Source of the DNA: Cellulosimicrobium protaetiae
GTDB lineage: Bacteria; Actinomycetota; Actinomycetes; Actinomycetales; Cellulomonadaceae
Direction: 5' to 3'
Length of the DNA stretch: 64,000 nucleotides
NCBI RefSeq assembly: GCF_009708005.2
Contig: NZ_CP052757.1
Location: forward strand, 2,666,001-2,730,000
The position numbers and the translations under genes are program-made. Below, in pieces: positions 1 through 7,709 of this stretch; position 1 is the stretch's first letter; each line of letters begins with the position of its first letter. The notes beneath the pieces are model-generated. The model was not told where the DNA came from, ran no database searches, and saw nothing but the letters and a program-made list of their open reading frames with translations.

Positions 1-1
1 C

Positions 2-418
2 GAGCCGAGCCTGTACGTCGAGGCGATCTACGTCGGGAGCGAGGCCCGGCGCCGCGGCGTGGGCCACGCCCTCCTCAGCGCGACGGCGGAGCTCGCCGCC
101 TCCTCGGGCGCGACGCACGTCTACTCCGTCCCCATCCCCGGTTCCCGCGGGGTGCAGCGCTTCCTCGCCCGTCTCGGTTTCGGGCCCGTCGCCGGGCACC
201 GCGTCGTCCAGACGGCGGTGCTCCAGCGCCGACTGGCCACCGACCTCGCGCCGTCCCGCAAGGGGACCCGGTCGCTCGAGGACCTCATCGCCCGCCGCCG
301 TCGTGCGCGGACCGAGACTATGTCCGGGCCGGTCGACCTGCGAGAGTTCCAGGCCGAGTACCGGCGCCGCACCGGTGTCGTGACGCCGGTCGAGGAACGC
401 GAGACGCTGCCCGGCTGA
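2..418 (+). CDS. GNAT-family N-acetyltransferase, C-terminal part
   Basis: The reading frame is open from the left edge, so the N-terminus lies outside the window; 138 residues are visible. The acetyl-CoA pyrophosphate-binding motif of GNAT enzymes is present as ARRRGVGHALL after the strand VEAIYV, and the typical second half follows (YSVPIPGSRGVQRFLARLGF, where the residue after a helix ends in a G-F pair as in many GNAT proteins). The last 60 residues are basic and look like a variable tail. The substrate cannot be read from the sequence. The gene is convergent with the thioesterase gene on the other strand, with an imperfect hairpin between them. Confidence 0.8.
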   Translation, partial: EPSLYVEAIYVGSEARRRGVGHALLSATAELAASSGATHVYSVPIPGSRGVQRFLARLGFGPVAGHRVVQTAVLQRRLATDLAPSRKGTRSLEDLIARRRRARTETMSGPVDLREFQAEYRRRTGVVTPVEERETLPG

Positions 419-429
419 GCCGGCGTCCG

Positions 430-465
430 CCTCGCGGGCCCGACCCGTCCGTCCGGCCCACGAGG
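430..465. terminator. Imperfect hairpin between convergent genes
   Basis: Positions 430-440 and 455-465 can pair at 10 of 11 positions around a 14-base loop. It lies between the convergent acetyltransferase and thioesterase genes, so it may end transcripts from both sides. There is no T run, as is usual in this genome. Confidence 0.45.
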
Positions 466-471
466 TGGCGG

Positions 472-954
472 TCAGCCCAGGTCGAGGATCATGCACGTGA
501 GCCGGGCGGTGCACACGCGCCGGCCCTCGTCGTCGGAGACCACGATCTCGTAGCTCGCCGTCGTGCGGCCGCGGTGCACCGGGACGGCCTCGCCGTGCAC
601 CCAGCCCTCGCGCGCCCCCCGGTGGTGCGTCGCGTTGACCTCGATCCCGACGGCCGCGCGCCCGGGGCCCCCGTGGAGCTGGGCGGCGATGGAGCCGAGC
701 GTCTCGGCGAGCACCACCGACGCGCCCCCGTGCAGCAGCCCGGCGGGCTGGGTGTTCCCCGCGACGGGCATGCGGGCGGTGACCCGGTCGGCGCTCACGT
801 CCTCCAGCTCGATGCCCATGCGCTCGATCAGCGTGCCCGCGGTGCGCAGGCCCATGGCCTCGTAGGCGTGGCGCGGGGCCCCGGGGGACCCCGTCTCGGC
901 GGGCGCGGGCGCGGTGGGGTCGGTGGTCCGGTCGGGGCCGTGCGTGTCGGTCAT
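472..954 (-). CDS. PaaI/YdiI-type hotdog-fold thioesterase
   Basis: This 160-residue protein has the hotdog thioesterase signature: GLLHGGASVVLAETLGS, with the HGGA turn and the acidic residue of the long central helix (Glu in LAETLG, as in the YdiI/PaaI branch), followed by the core strands VGIEVNATHHRGAREG and GRTTASYEIVV. The family hydrolyses acyl-CoA esters such as phenylacetyl-CoA adducts or dihydroxynaphthoyl-CoA; which substrate applies here is unknown. An upstream ATG at 1023 would give 183 residues, but it lies inside polA and adds a tail unlike the family, so the ATG at 954 is preferred. Only 19 bp separate this start from the polA start. Confidence 0.85.
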   Translation of the reverse strand: MTDTHGPDRTTDPTAPAPAETGSPGAPRHAYEAMGLRTAGTLIERMGIELEDVSADRVTARMPVAGNTQPAGLLHGGASVVLAETLGSIAAQLHGGPGRAAVGIEVNATHHRGAREGWVHGEAVPVHRGRTTASYEIVVSDDEGRRVCTARLTCMILDLG

Positions 955-960
955 GGACTG

Positions 961-966
961 TAGGTT
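961..966 (+). promoter_or_regulatory. -10 hexamer of leaderless polA promoter
   Basis: TAGGTT ends seven bases before the polA GTG at 974, so transcription would begin at or next to the start codon. The same geometry recurs at many genes in the window. Confidence 0.55.
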
Positions 967-973
967 GGCACCC

Positions 974-3655
974 GTGACGACCTCCGCGCGACCTCGCCTC
1001 CTGCTCATCGACGGACACTCCATGGCCTACCGCGCGTTCTTCGCGCTCCCGGCGGAGAACTTCTCGACGACCACGGGGCAGCACACGAACGCGGTGTACG
1101 GGTTCACGTCGATGCTCATCAACCTCCTGCGGGACGAGGAGCCGACGCACGTCGCCGTCGCGTTCGACGCGGGCCGCCAGTCGTTCCGCACCGAGATCCT
1201 GCCGACCTACAAGGGCACGCGCGAGTCCACCCCCGAGCCCTTCCGCGGCCAGGTCCCGCTCATCAAGGAGATCCTCGAGACGCTGCACATCCCGACGCTC
1301 GAGCGCGAGGGCTACGAGGCGGACGACATCTTCGCGACCCTCGCGACCCAGGGCGCGGACGCCGGGATGGAGGTCCTCGTCTGCTCGGGCGACCGGGACT
1401 CCTTCCAGCTCATCGGCGAGGACGTCACCGTGCTGTACCCGAAGAAGGGCGTCTCCGAGCTCGCGCGCATGGACGGCGCGGCCGTCGTCGAGAAGTACGG
1501 AGTCCCGCCCGAGCGGTACAGCGACCTGGCAGCGCTCGTGGGGGAGACCTCGGACAACCTGCCGGGCATCCCCGGCGTCGGCCCCAAGACGGCCGCGAAG
1601 TGGATCACGGCCTACGGCGACCTCGACGGCCTGCTCGAGCACGCGGACGAGATCAAGGGCAAGGCGGGGGAGAACCTGCGCGCGCACCTCGACCAGGTAC
1701 GCCTCAACCGGCGGCTCAACGCGCTCCTGCGCGACCTCGAGCTCCCGGTCGGCCCGGACGACCTCGCGACGCGCCCGTGGGACCGCGAGGCCGCGCACCG
1801 CGTCCTCGACGCGCTCGAGTTCCGCGCCCTGCGCGACCGGCTCTTCGCGATCGCGCCCGAGGGCGAGGTCGAGACGGAGGCGGGGTTCGACGTCGAGCTC
1901 GCCGACGTCCTGCCCGGCGGCCTCGGCGCCTGGCTGGCGGAGCACGGCGGTCGGATCGGGGTCGAGGTGGCGGGCAAGGCGGTTCCGGGCGGCGGGGACG
2001 CCTGGGGTCTCGCTCTGTCCGACGATGCCGGGGCGGCCGTCGCTCTCGAGCTCGCCGACGTCGCGGGCGCCGACGACGAGGCGCTCGCCGCGTGGCTCGC
2101 GGACCCGGGGCGGCCGAAGGTCGTGCACGGCGCGAAGTCCGCCTGGCACGAGCTCGCGGCGCGCGGCTACGACCTCGCGGGCGTGACCTTCGACACCGAG
2201 CTCGCCGCCTACCTGTGCCATCCCGACCAGCGCGGCTACGACCTCGGCGACCTCGTCGTGCGCCACCTGCACCGCGAGCTGCGCTCGGACACGGAGTCCG
2301 GCAACGACGCGCAGGGCGCCCTTGACCTCTCGCTCGACGGCAACGGCGAGCAGGAGCGCGACGCGGTACGCGCGCTCGCCGTCGCCCAGCTCGGCGACGT
2401 GCTCGCGGGGGAACTCGAGGACCGCGGCGCCACGACGCTCCTCACCGATCTCGAGCTCCCGCTCTCCCAGGTGCTCTCGCGCATGGAGCAGCGCGGCATC
2501 GCGGCGGACGTCGAGTACCTGCGCGAGCTCGAGCAGCACTTCGGCGACCTCGTCGCGACGGCCGCGGCCGAGGCGTACGCGGTGATCGGGCGGGAGGTGA
2601 ACCTGGGCTCGCCCAAGCAGCTCCAGGAAGTCCTGTTCGACCAGCTCGGCATGCCCAAGACGAAGAAGATCAAGACGGGCTACACGACCGACGCGTCGGC
2701 GCTCGCGGACCTCTTCGTCAAGACCCAGCACCCGTTCCTCGAGCACCTGCTCGCACACCGCGACGCGTCGCGCCTGCGCCAGACGGTCGAGGGCCTGCTC
2801 AAGTCCGTCGCGGACGACGGGCGGATCCACACGACGTTCCAGCAGACGATCGCGGCGACGGGCCGGCTCAGCTCGACCGACCCGAACCTGCAGAACATCC
2901 CGATCCGCACCGAGGCGGGCCGGCGCATCCGGCGCGCGTTCGTCGTGGGTGAGGGCTACGAGACGCTCATGACCGCCGACTACAGCCAGATCGAGATGCG
3001 CATCATGGCGCACCTGTCGGGCGACGAGGGGCTCATCGAGGCGTTCCGCTCGGGCGAGGACCTGCACTCCTACGTCGGCTCACGGGTCTTCGAGGTGCCG
3101 GCGGACGCGGTCACGCCCGCGATGCGGTCGAAGATCAAGGCGATGTCCTACGGGCTGGCGTACGGGCTCTCGGCCTTCGGGCTCTCCCAGCAGCTCACCA
3201 TCGAGGTGGGCGAGGCGCAGAAGCTCATGGACGACTACTTCGAGCGCTTCGGCGGCGTCCGCGACTACCTGACGGGCGTCGTCGACGAGGCGCGCGCGAC
3301 CGGCTACACCGCGACCATCCTCGGGCGCCGCCGGTACCTGCCCGACCTCACGAGCGACAACCGGCAGCGCCGCCAGATGGCGGAGCGCATGGCCCTCAAC
3401 GCGCCCATCCAGGGGAGCGCGGCCGACATCATCAAGGTCGCCATGCTCAACGTCCAGCGCGCGATCGACGAGCGCGGGCTGCGCTCGCGGCTCCTCCTCC
3501 AGGTGCACGACGAGCTCGTGGTCGAGGTCGCGCCGGGCGAGCGCGACACCGTCGAGGAGGTGCTGCGCACGCAGATGGGTGCGGCGGCGGACCTCGACGT
3601 GCCCCTCGACGTCTCGGTCGGTGTCGGTGCGACGTGGCACGAGGCGGGCCACTGA
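974..3655 (+). CDS. polA: DNA polymerase I
   Basis: This 893-residue protein makes and repairs DNA, filling gaps and removing RNA primers. Residues 1-300 form the 5'-3' exonuclease/flap domain (LLIDGHSMAYRAFF at the start; LVGETSDNLPGIPGVGPKTA is its helix-hairpin-helix). Residues about 310-480 match the 3'-5' exonuclease fold but the first catalytic acidic motif reads GVEVAG, so proofreading is probably absent, as in other actinobacteria. The polymerase domain carries DYSQIEMR at 669-676 (motif A), KAMSYGLAYG from 722 (motif B) and QVHDELV around 843-849 (motif C). Motif B has Tyr726 where E. coli has Phe762. The GTG at 974 is chosen over an upstream ATG at 914 because the added 20 residues lie in the thioesterase gene and the -10 hexamer fits this start. 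Confidence 0.97.
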   Translation: MTTSARPRLLLIDGHSMAYRAFFALPAENFSTTTGQHTNAVYGFTSMLINLLRDEEPTHVAVAFDAGRQSFRTEILPTYKGTRESTPEPFRGQVPLIKEILETLHIPTLEREGYEADDIFATLATQGADAGMEVLVCSGDRDSFQLIGEDVTVLYPKKGVSELARMDGAAVVEKYGVPPERYSDLAALVGETSDNLPGIPGVGPKTAAKWITAYGDLDGLLEHADEIKGKAGENLRAHLDQVRLNRRLNALLRDLELPVGPDDLATRPWDREAAHRVLDALEFRALRDRLFAIAPEGEVETEAGFDVELADVLPGGLGAWLAEHGGRIGVEVAGKAVPGGGDAWGLALSDDAGAAVALELADVAGADDEALAAWLADPGRPKVVHGAKSAWHELAARGYDLAGVTFDTELAAYLCHPDQRGYDLGDLVVRHLHRELRSDTESGNDAQGALDLSLDGNGEQERDAVRALAVAQLGDVLAGELEDRGATTLLTDLELPLSQVLSRMEQRGIAADVEYLRELEQHFGDLVATAAAEAYAVIGREVNLGSPKQLQEVLFDQLGMPKTKKIKTGYTTDASALADLFVKTQHPFLEHLLAHRDASRLRQTVEGLLKSVADDGRIHTTFQQTIAATGRLSSTDPNLQNIPIRTEAGRRIRRAFVVGEGYETLMTADYSQIEMRIMAHLSGDEGLIEAFRSGEDLHSYVGSRVFEVPADAVTPAMRSKIKAMSYGLAYGLSAFGLSQQLTIEVGEAQKLMDDYFERFGGVRDYLTGVVDEARATGYTATILGRRRYLPDLTSDNRQRRQMAERMALNAPIQGSAADIIKVAMLNVQRAIDERGLRSRLLLQVHDELVVEVAPGERDTVEEVLRTQMGAAADLDVPLDVSVGVGATWHEAGH

Positions 3656-3662
3656 CCGGCCG

Positions 3663-4526
3663 TCAGCCCGGGAGGCGCGTACGGAAGATCGCCGTCCCGG
3701 GCAGGTAGGCGCCGCGCACCGGCCCCCACCCGCCCCACACCTCGGCGTTGTCGGCAGGCCACTCCGGCTCGACGACGTCGCGTACCTCCAGCCCGGCGGC
3801 GACCACCTCGCGCACGTGGTCGCCCAGCGTGCGGTGGTACTCCGCGTAGACGACGCGACCGGCGTCGTCCGTCTCGACGTAGGGCCGACGGTCGAAGTAG
3901 GAGCGGTTCGCGGTGAGCCCGTGCTCGCTCGGGTCGTCGGGGAAGGCCCAGCGCGTGGGGTGCGTGACGGAGAACGTCCACGTGCCGCCCGGCCGCAGGA
4001 CCCGCGCGACCTCGCGGTGCACCGCGTCGGCGTCGGGGACGAACGGGAGCGCGCCGAACGACGTGAACGCGACGTCGAAGGTGTCGTCGGCGAAGGGCAG
4101 CCGGCGCGCGTCCGCCTGAACGACGGGCACCCGGATCCCCGTCGCCCGGTCGAGCGCCGCGCCCGCGGCGAGCATCCCCCGGGAGACGTCCGTGGCGACC
4201 GCCCGGGCGCCCTGCGCGACGAGCCAGCGCGAGCACTGCGCGGCCCCGGCGCCGACCTCGAGCACGCGACGGCCTGCCACGTCCCCGAGCAGCCGGGCGT
4301 CGCGCTCCCGCAGGCCCTCGGGGCACCAGCAGAAGTCCGCCGCGCCGAGGAACGCCCCGTGCTCGTCGAGGTACTCGGCGGCGTTCGCGTCCCACCACCC
4401 GCGCCCGGCCCGACCGCCCTCGGCGTCGGGCACGTCCCGGTAGCCGGCGTCCGCCGTCGGCCCGGGCGCGCCGACGTCGTCCGGGGCCGGAACCTGTGGT
4501 GGCACGAGGGGAGGGGGCGCGCTCAT
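3663..4526 (-). CDS. Class I SAM-dependent methyltransferase (Methyltransf_11 type)
   Basis: The 287-residue product has the glycine-rich SAM loop VLEVGAGAAQCSRWL, the acidic residue after strand 2 (AVATDVSRGML), the motif ADARRLPFADDTFDVAFTSF at motif II/III, and RPGGTWTFSV after it, the usual order of a small-molecule methyltransferase. Residues 1-40 are proline-rich and probably disordered. The C-terminal part (PTRWAFPDDPSEHGL and after) is characteristic of an actinobacterial subgroup of unknown substrate. The open frame continues upstream for hundreds of codons with no protein-like content; the ATG at 4526 is the last sensible start. It ends seven bases from the end of polA on the other strand and is divergent from pfkA. 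Confidence 0.9.
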   Translation of the reverse strand: MSAPPPLVPPQVPAPDDVGAPGPTADAGYRDVPDAEGGRAGRGWWDANAAEYLDEHGAFLGAADFCWCPEGLRERDARLLGDVAGRRVLEVGAGAAQCSRWLVAQGARAVATDVSRGMLAAGAALDRATGIRVPVVQADARRLPFADDTFDVAFTSFGALPFVPDADAVHREVARVLRPGGTWTFSVTHPTRWAFPDDPSEHGLTANRSYFDRRPYVETDDAGRVVYAEYHRTLGDHVREVVAAGLEVRDVVEPEWPADNAEVWGGWGPVRGAYLPGTAIFRTRLPG

Positions 4527-4632
4527 GCCGCCATTCTCCCGGGCGCGAGGCTCTACGGGGTGCTGTCCCGCGCCGCACGGCCCGGACCCGCGGGACCTTG
4601 GTCGTCGGCGTGCCCGCGGGCCGGGACGCGCC

Positions 4633-4661
4633 GTGACCTGCGTCGCACGGTTGACTAGGGT
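4633..4661 (+). promoter_or_regulatory. Promoter of pfkA
   Basis: GTGACC (4633-4638), a 17-base spacer and TAGGGT (4656-4661) form a plausible housekeeping sigma promoter. The start would be near 4668, giving a leader of about 87 bases. A GGAGGA ribosome site at 4745-4750 precedes the GTG start. Confidence 0.5.
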
Positions 4662-4754
4662 GGACGGTGACGCGGTGCCGCGGAGGTCGGCACCTCCGTC
4701 GACGCCGGGCACGCGCGCGAGGCCGCGCGACGCGACGACGAGACGGAGGAACAG

Positions 4755-5780
4755 GTGCGCATCGGACTTCTCACCGGCGGAGGCGACTGCCCCGGCCTGA
4801 ACGCGGCGATCCGGGCCGTGGTCAAGCAGGGGACGGGGGAGTACGGGCACACCATCATCGGCTTCCGCAACGGGTGGCGCGGTGTGGTCGACGGCGACGT
4901 GCACCCGCTCGGGCGCCAGGACATCCGCAACGTGCTGCCGGTCGGCGGGACGCTGCTGGGCACGGCCCGGTTCCACCCGCGCGAGGAGGACGGCAGCATG
5001 GATGCCGTGCTCGCGACGGTCGAGGCGGAGCACCTCGACGCGCTCATCTGCATCGGGGGTGACGGCACGCTCCACGCCGCGAGCCGCGTCGCCGAGGCGG
5101 GCGTCAAGATCGTCGCGATCCCCAAGACGATCGACAACGACGTCGAGGGCACGGACCTGTCCATCGGGTTCCACACCGCGGTGAACATCGCGACCGAGGC
5201 CCTCGACCGCGTGCACACGACGGCGGAGAGCCACAACCGCGTGATGGTCGTCGAGGTCATGGGTCGTCACGCCGGGTGGATCGCGGTCAACTCGGGCATC
5301 GCGGGCGGTGCCGAGGTCGTCCTCGCTCCCGAGGAGCCCTTCGACATCGACCAGCTGGTGAAGTTCCTGCGGCACCGGCACCGGGCGCACGCGAACTTCT
5401 CGATCGTCGTCGTCGCGGAGGGCGCCGTCCCGCGCGAGGGTTCGTCGATGGAGTTCACGCAGCAGCTCGGCCGGTTCGGCGAGATCGTCGCGGGGTCGAT
5501 CGGCGAGCGCGTCAGCGCGGAGATCGCGGAGCGGACCGGGTTCGACACGCGGCTCACGGTGCTCGGGCACGTGCAGCGCGGCGGGGAGCCGACGCCCACC
5601 GACCGCATCCTCGGCAGCCGGTTCGGTGTCGCGGCCGTCGACGCGGTGAGCGCGGGGACGTCGGGCGTGATGACGGCGCTGCGGGGCGAGCGCGTCGAGC
5701 TCGTGCCGCTGGCGGAGGTCGCGGGCCGACCGAAGCGTGTCCCGGAGGAGCTGCTGCGCGTCGCGCGCGTGCTCGCGTGA
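4755..5780 (+). CDS. pfkA: 6-phosphofructokinase
   Basis: This 341-residue enzyme phosphorylates fructose 6-phosphate in glycolysis. It starts with the nucleotide/phosphate-binding MRIGLLTGGGDCPGLNA, has GGDGT at 101-105, PKTIDND at 123-129 with the catalytic Asp127, the substrate-binding VEVMGRHAGW, and LGHVQRGGEPTPTDR near the end. Gly104 is the residue of ATP-dependent enzymes, whereas Lys124 is the residue of pyrophosphate-dependent ones (both E. coli numbering and here). The mixture is known from actinobacterial ATP-using enzymes, so ATP is the likelier donor, but this is inference. The GTG start has a strong ribosome site (GGAGGA). It stands alone, ahead of rpsA. Confidence 0.95.
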   Translation: MRIGLLTGGGDCPGLNAAIRAVVKQGTGEYGHTIIGFRNGWRGVVDGDVHPLGRQDIRNVLPVGGTLLGTARFHPREEDGSMDAVLATVEAEHLDALICIGGDGTLHAASRVAEAGVKIVAIPKTIDNDVEGTDLSIGFHTAVNIATEALDRVHTTAESHNRVMVVEVMGRHAGWIAVNSGIAGGAEVVLAPEEPFDIDQLVKFLRHRHRAHANFSIVVVAEGAVPREGSSMEFTQQLGRFGEIVAGSIGERVSAEIAERTGFDTRLTVLGHVQRGGEPTPTDRILGSRFGVAAVDAVSAGTSGVMTALRGERVELVPLAEVAGRPKRVPEELLRVARVLA

Positions 5781-5838
5781 CGCGCCACGGCCGACGGGTG
5801 CGGGGCGGAGGAGGCTGGTGGACGCGCCCCCTGTCGCG

Positions 5839-5868
5839 TTGACCACCGGGGTGACACCCCGATAAGGT
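5839..5868 (+). promoter_or_regulatory. Promoter of rpsA
   Basis: TTGACC (5839-5844), an 18-base spacer and TAAGGT (5863-5868) form a near-consensus sigma-70-type promoter in the 229-base gap before rpsA. The expected start near 5875 leaves a leader of roughly 135 bases. Confidence 0.65.
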
Positions 5869-6009
5869 GGACGGCGGTGCGTTGCGCCTGCCTTCGTCCC
5901 GGACCCTGACGCCAACCATGACGTCGCCCGGTCCACGGTCCAGCGGCAGCGACGCGCCGAGAACCCTACCCGCTCGACTACACCTGTCCGCATCGGAGCA
6001 TCGAACTCA

Positions 6010-7494
6010 ATGACCATCTCTACCCCCGCGAAGTCCGCACCCCAGGTTGCCGTCAACGACATCGGCACCGAGGAGGACTTCCTCGCCGCCGTTGACGCGA
6101 CCATCAAGTACTTCAACGACGGCGACATCGTCGAAGGCACGATCGTCAAGGTGGACCGCGACGAGGTCCTCCTCGACATCGGCTACAAGACCGAGGGCGT
6201 CATCCCCTCCCGCGAGCTGTCCATCAAGCACGACGTGGACCCCGGTGAGGTCGTCAACGTCGGCGACGCGGTCGAGGCCCTCGTCCTCCAGAAGGAGGAC
6301 AAGGAAGGCCGTCTGATCCTGTCCAAGAAGCGCGCCCAGTACGAGCGCGCCTGGGGCACGATCGAGAAGATCAAGGAGGAGGACGGCGTCGTCACCGGCA
6401 CCGTCATCGAGGTCGTCAAGGGTGGTCTCATCCTCGACATCGGCCTCCGTGGCTTCCTCCCGGCCTCCCTCGTGGAGATGCGTCGTGTCCGCGACCTCCA
6501 GCCGTACGTCGGCAAGGAGATCGAGGCGAAGATCATCGAGCTCGACAAGAACCGCAACAACGTCGTCCTCTCGCGCCGTGCGTGGCTCGAGCAGACGCAG
6601 TCCGAGGTCCGCTCCACCTTCCTGCAGACGCTGCAGAAGGGCCAGGTGCGCCCCGGTGTCGTCTCCTCGATCGTCAACTTCGGTGCGTTCGTGGACCTCG
6701 GCGGCGTCGACGGCCTCGTGCACGTCTCCGAGCTGTCCTGGAAGCACATCGACCACCCGTCCGAGGTCGTCGAGGTCGGCCAGGAGGTCACGGTCGAGGT
6801 CCTGGACGTCGACTTCGACCGCGAGCGCGTCTCACTGTCGCTGAAGGCGACGCAGGAGGACCCGTGGCAGACGTTCGCCCGGACCCACGCGATCGGTCAG
6901 GTCGTGCCGGGCAAGGTCACCAAGCTCGTCCCGTTCGGCGCGTTCGTGCGCGTCGAGGACGGCATCGAGGGCCTCGTGCACATCTCGGAGCTGGCCGTGC
7001 GCCACGTCGAGCTGCCGGAGCAGGTCGTCAACGTCGGTGACGAGGTCTTCGTCAAGGTCATCGACATCGACCTCGAGCGTCGCCGCATCTCGCTCTCGCT
7101 CAAGCAGGCCAACGAGGGCGTGGACCCGGAGTCGGACGACTTCGACCCCGCGCTCTACGGCATGGCCGCCGAGTACGACGAGCAGGGGAACTACAAGTAC
7201 CCCGAGGGCTTCGACCCGGAGACCAACGAGTGGCTCGAGGGCTTCGAGACGCAGCGCGAGGCGTGGGAGGCGGAGTACGCCAAGGCCCACGAGCGCTGGG
7301 AGGCGCACCGCAAGCAGGTCGCCGAGGCCGTCAAGGCCGACTTCGACGCCGCGTCGGGCGACTCGGGCTCCTCGAGCTCGTCGTCGTCCTCGAGCAGCAC
7401 GTCCTACTCGTCGGCCCCGGCCGCCGAGGCGACGGGCACGCTCGCGTCGGACGAGGCGCTCGCCGCGCTCCGCGAGAAGCTCACCGGCAACTGA
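6010..7494 (+). CDS. rpsA: 30S ribosomal protein S1
   Basis: The 494-residue protein binds mRNA on the small ribosomal subunit. Four S1 RNA-binding repeats are visible, at about residues 36-105, 122-188, 209-277 and 294-364; the later two carry the clearest motifs (GVVSSIVNFGAFVDLGGVDG and GKVTKLVPFGAFVRVEDGIE, each followed by GLVHxSEL). Four repeats is the usual number in actinobacteria, against six in E. coli. A proline-poor, acidic linker follows, then an almost uninterrupted serine tract at about 454-469. The Shine-Dalgarno sequence is weak (GGAG, 11 bases from the ATG). A perfect 17-bp terminator hairpin lies 47 bases after the stop. Confidence 0.97.
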   Translation: MTISTPAKSAPQVAVNDIGTEEDFLAAVDATIKYFNDGDIVEGTIVKVDRDEVLLDIGYKTEGVIPSRELSIKHDVDPGEVVNVGDAVEALVLQKEDKEGRLILSKKRAQYERAWGTIEKIKEEDGVVTGTVIEVVKGGLILDIGLRGFLPASLVEMRRVRDLQPYVGKEIEAKIIELDKNRNNVVLSRRAWLEQTQSEVRSTFLQTLQKGQVRPGVVSSIVNFGAFVDLGGVDGLVHVSELSWKHIDHPSEVVEVGQEVTVEVLDVDFDRERVSLSLKATQEDPWQTFARTHAIGQVVPGKVTKLVPFGAFVRVEDGIEGLVHISELAVRHVELPEQVVNVGDEVFVKVIDIDLERRRISLSLKQANEGVDPESDDFDPALYGMAAEYDEQGNYKYPEGFDPETNEWLEGFETQREAWEAEYAKAHERWEAHRKQVAEAVKADFDAASGDSGSSSSSSSSSSTSYSSAPAAEATGTLASDEALAALREKLTGN

Positions 7495-7540
7495 TCTCCT
7501 GACGACGTCCGCCGTCCCGGCGGACCCGTCGAAGGTCGCG

Positions 7541-7577
7541 CGAAGGCCCGCCACCCCCTCGGGGTGGCGGGCCTTCG
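7541..7577. terminator. rpsA: Terminator after rpsA
   Basis: A perfect 17-bp stem (7541-7557 with 7561-7577) closes a three-base loop CTC, 47 bases after the rpsA stop. No T run follows. The symmetric stem could also serve the convergent ABC exporter gene. Confidence 0.85.
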
Positions 7578-7600
7578 CCATCCCCGCCATCCGTAGACAC

Positions 7601-7684
7601 CGCCGAACAGGTGGTCCTGGTTCGTCAGCGCTCGCGGACGAACCAGGACCACCTGCTCGGCGAACCAGGATCGCCTGCTCGGCG
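7601..7684. repeat. Palindromic repeat element between convergent genes
   Basis: Positions 7608-7625 and 7638-7655 are perfect 18-base inverted copies around a 12-base loop; allowing one mismatch the arms extend to 25 bases (7601-7625 with 7638-7662). The right arm is then repeated directly: 7639-7662 and 7661-7684 match at 22 of 24 positions. The unit contains CGAACCAGGA and CTCGGCG. It resembles a REP-like intergenic element rather than a simple terminator, since rpsA already has one just upstream. Confidence 0.7.
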
Positions 7685-7709
7685 GGCCGAGGGGAAGGCG
7701 GTCCGGCGG

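Noticed and set aside
4527-4754. A possible small gene in the methyltransferase-pfkA gap
   Set aside because: Short frames there lack ribosome sites and show no conserved pattern; the stretch holds the pfkA promoter and leader.
3663-6179. Methyltransferase reading frame extended to 838 codons
   Set aside because: The upstream part is antisense to pfkA and its promoter; the conserved protein starts at 4526.
7601-7684. CRISPR-like array
   Set aside because: Only two direct copies without unique spacers, and the main structure is inverted; no cas genes nearby.
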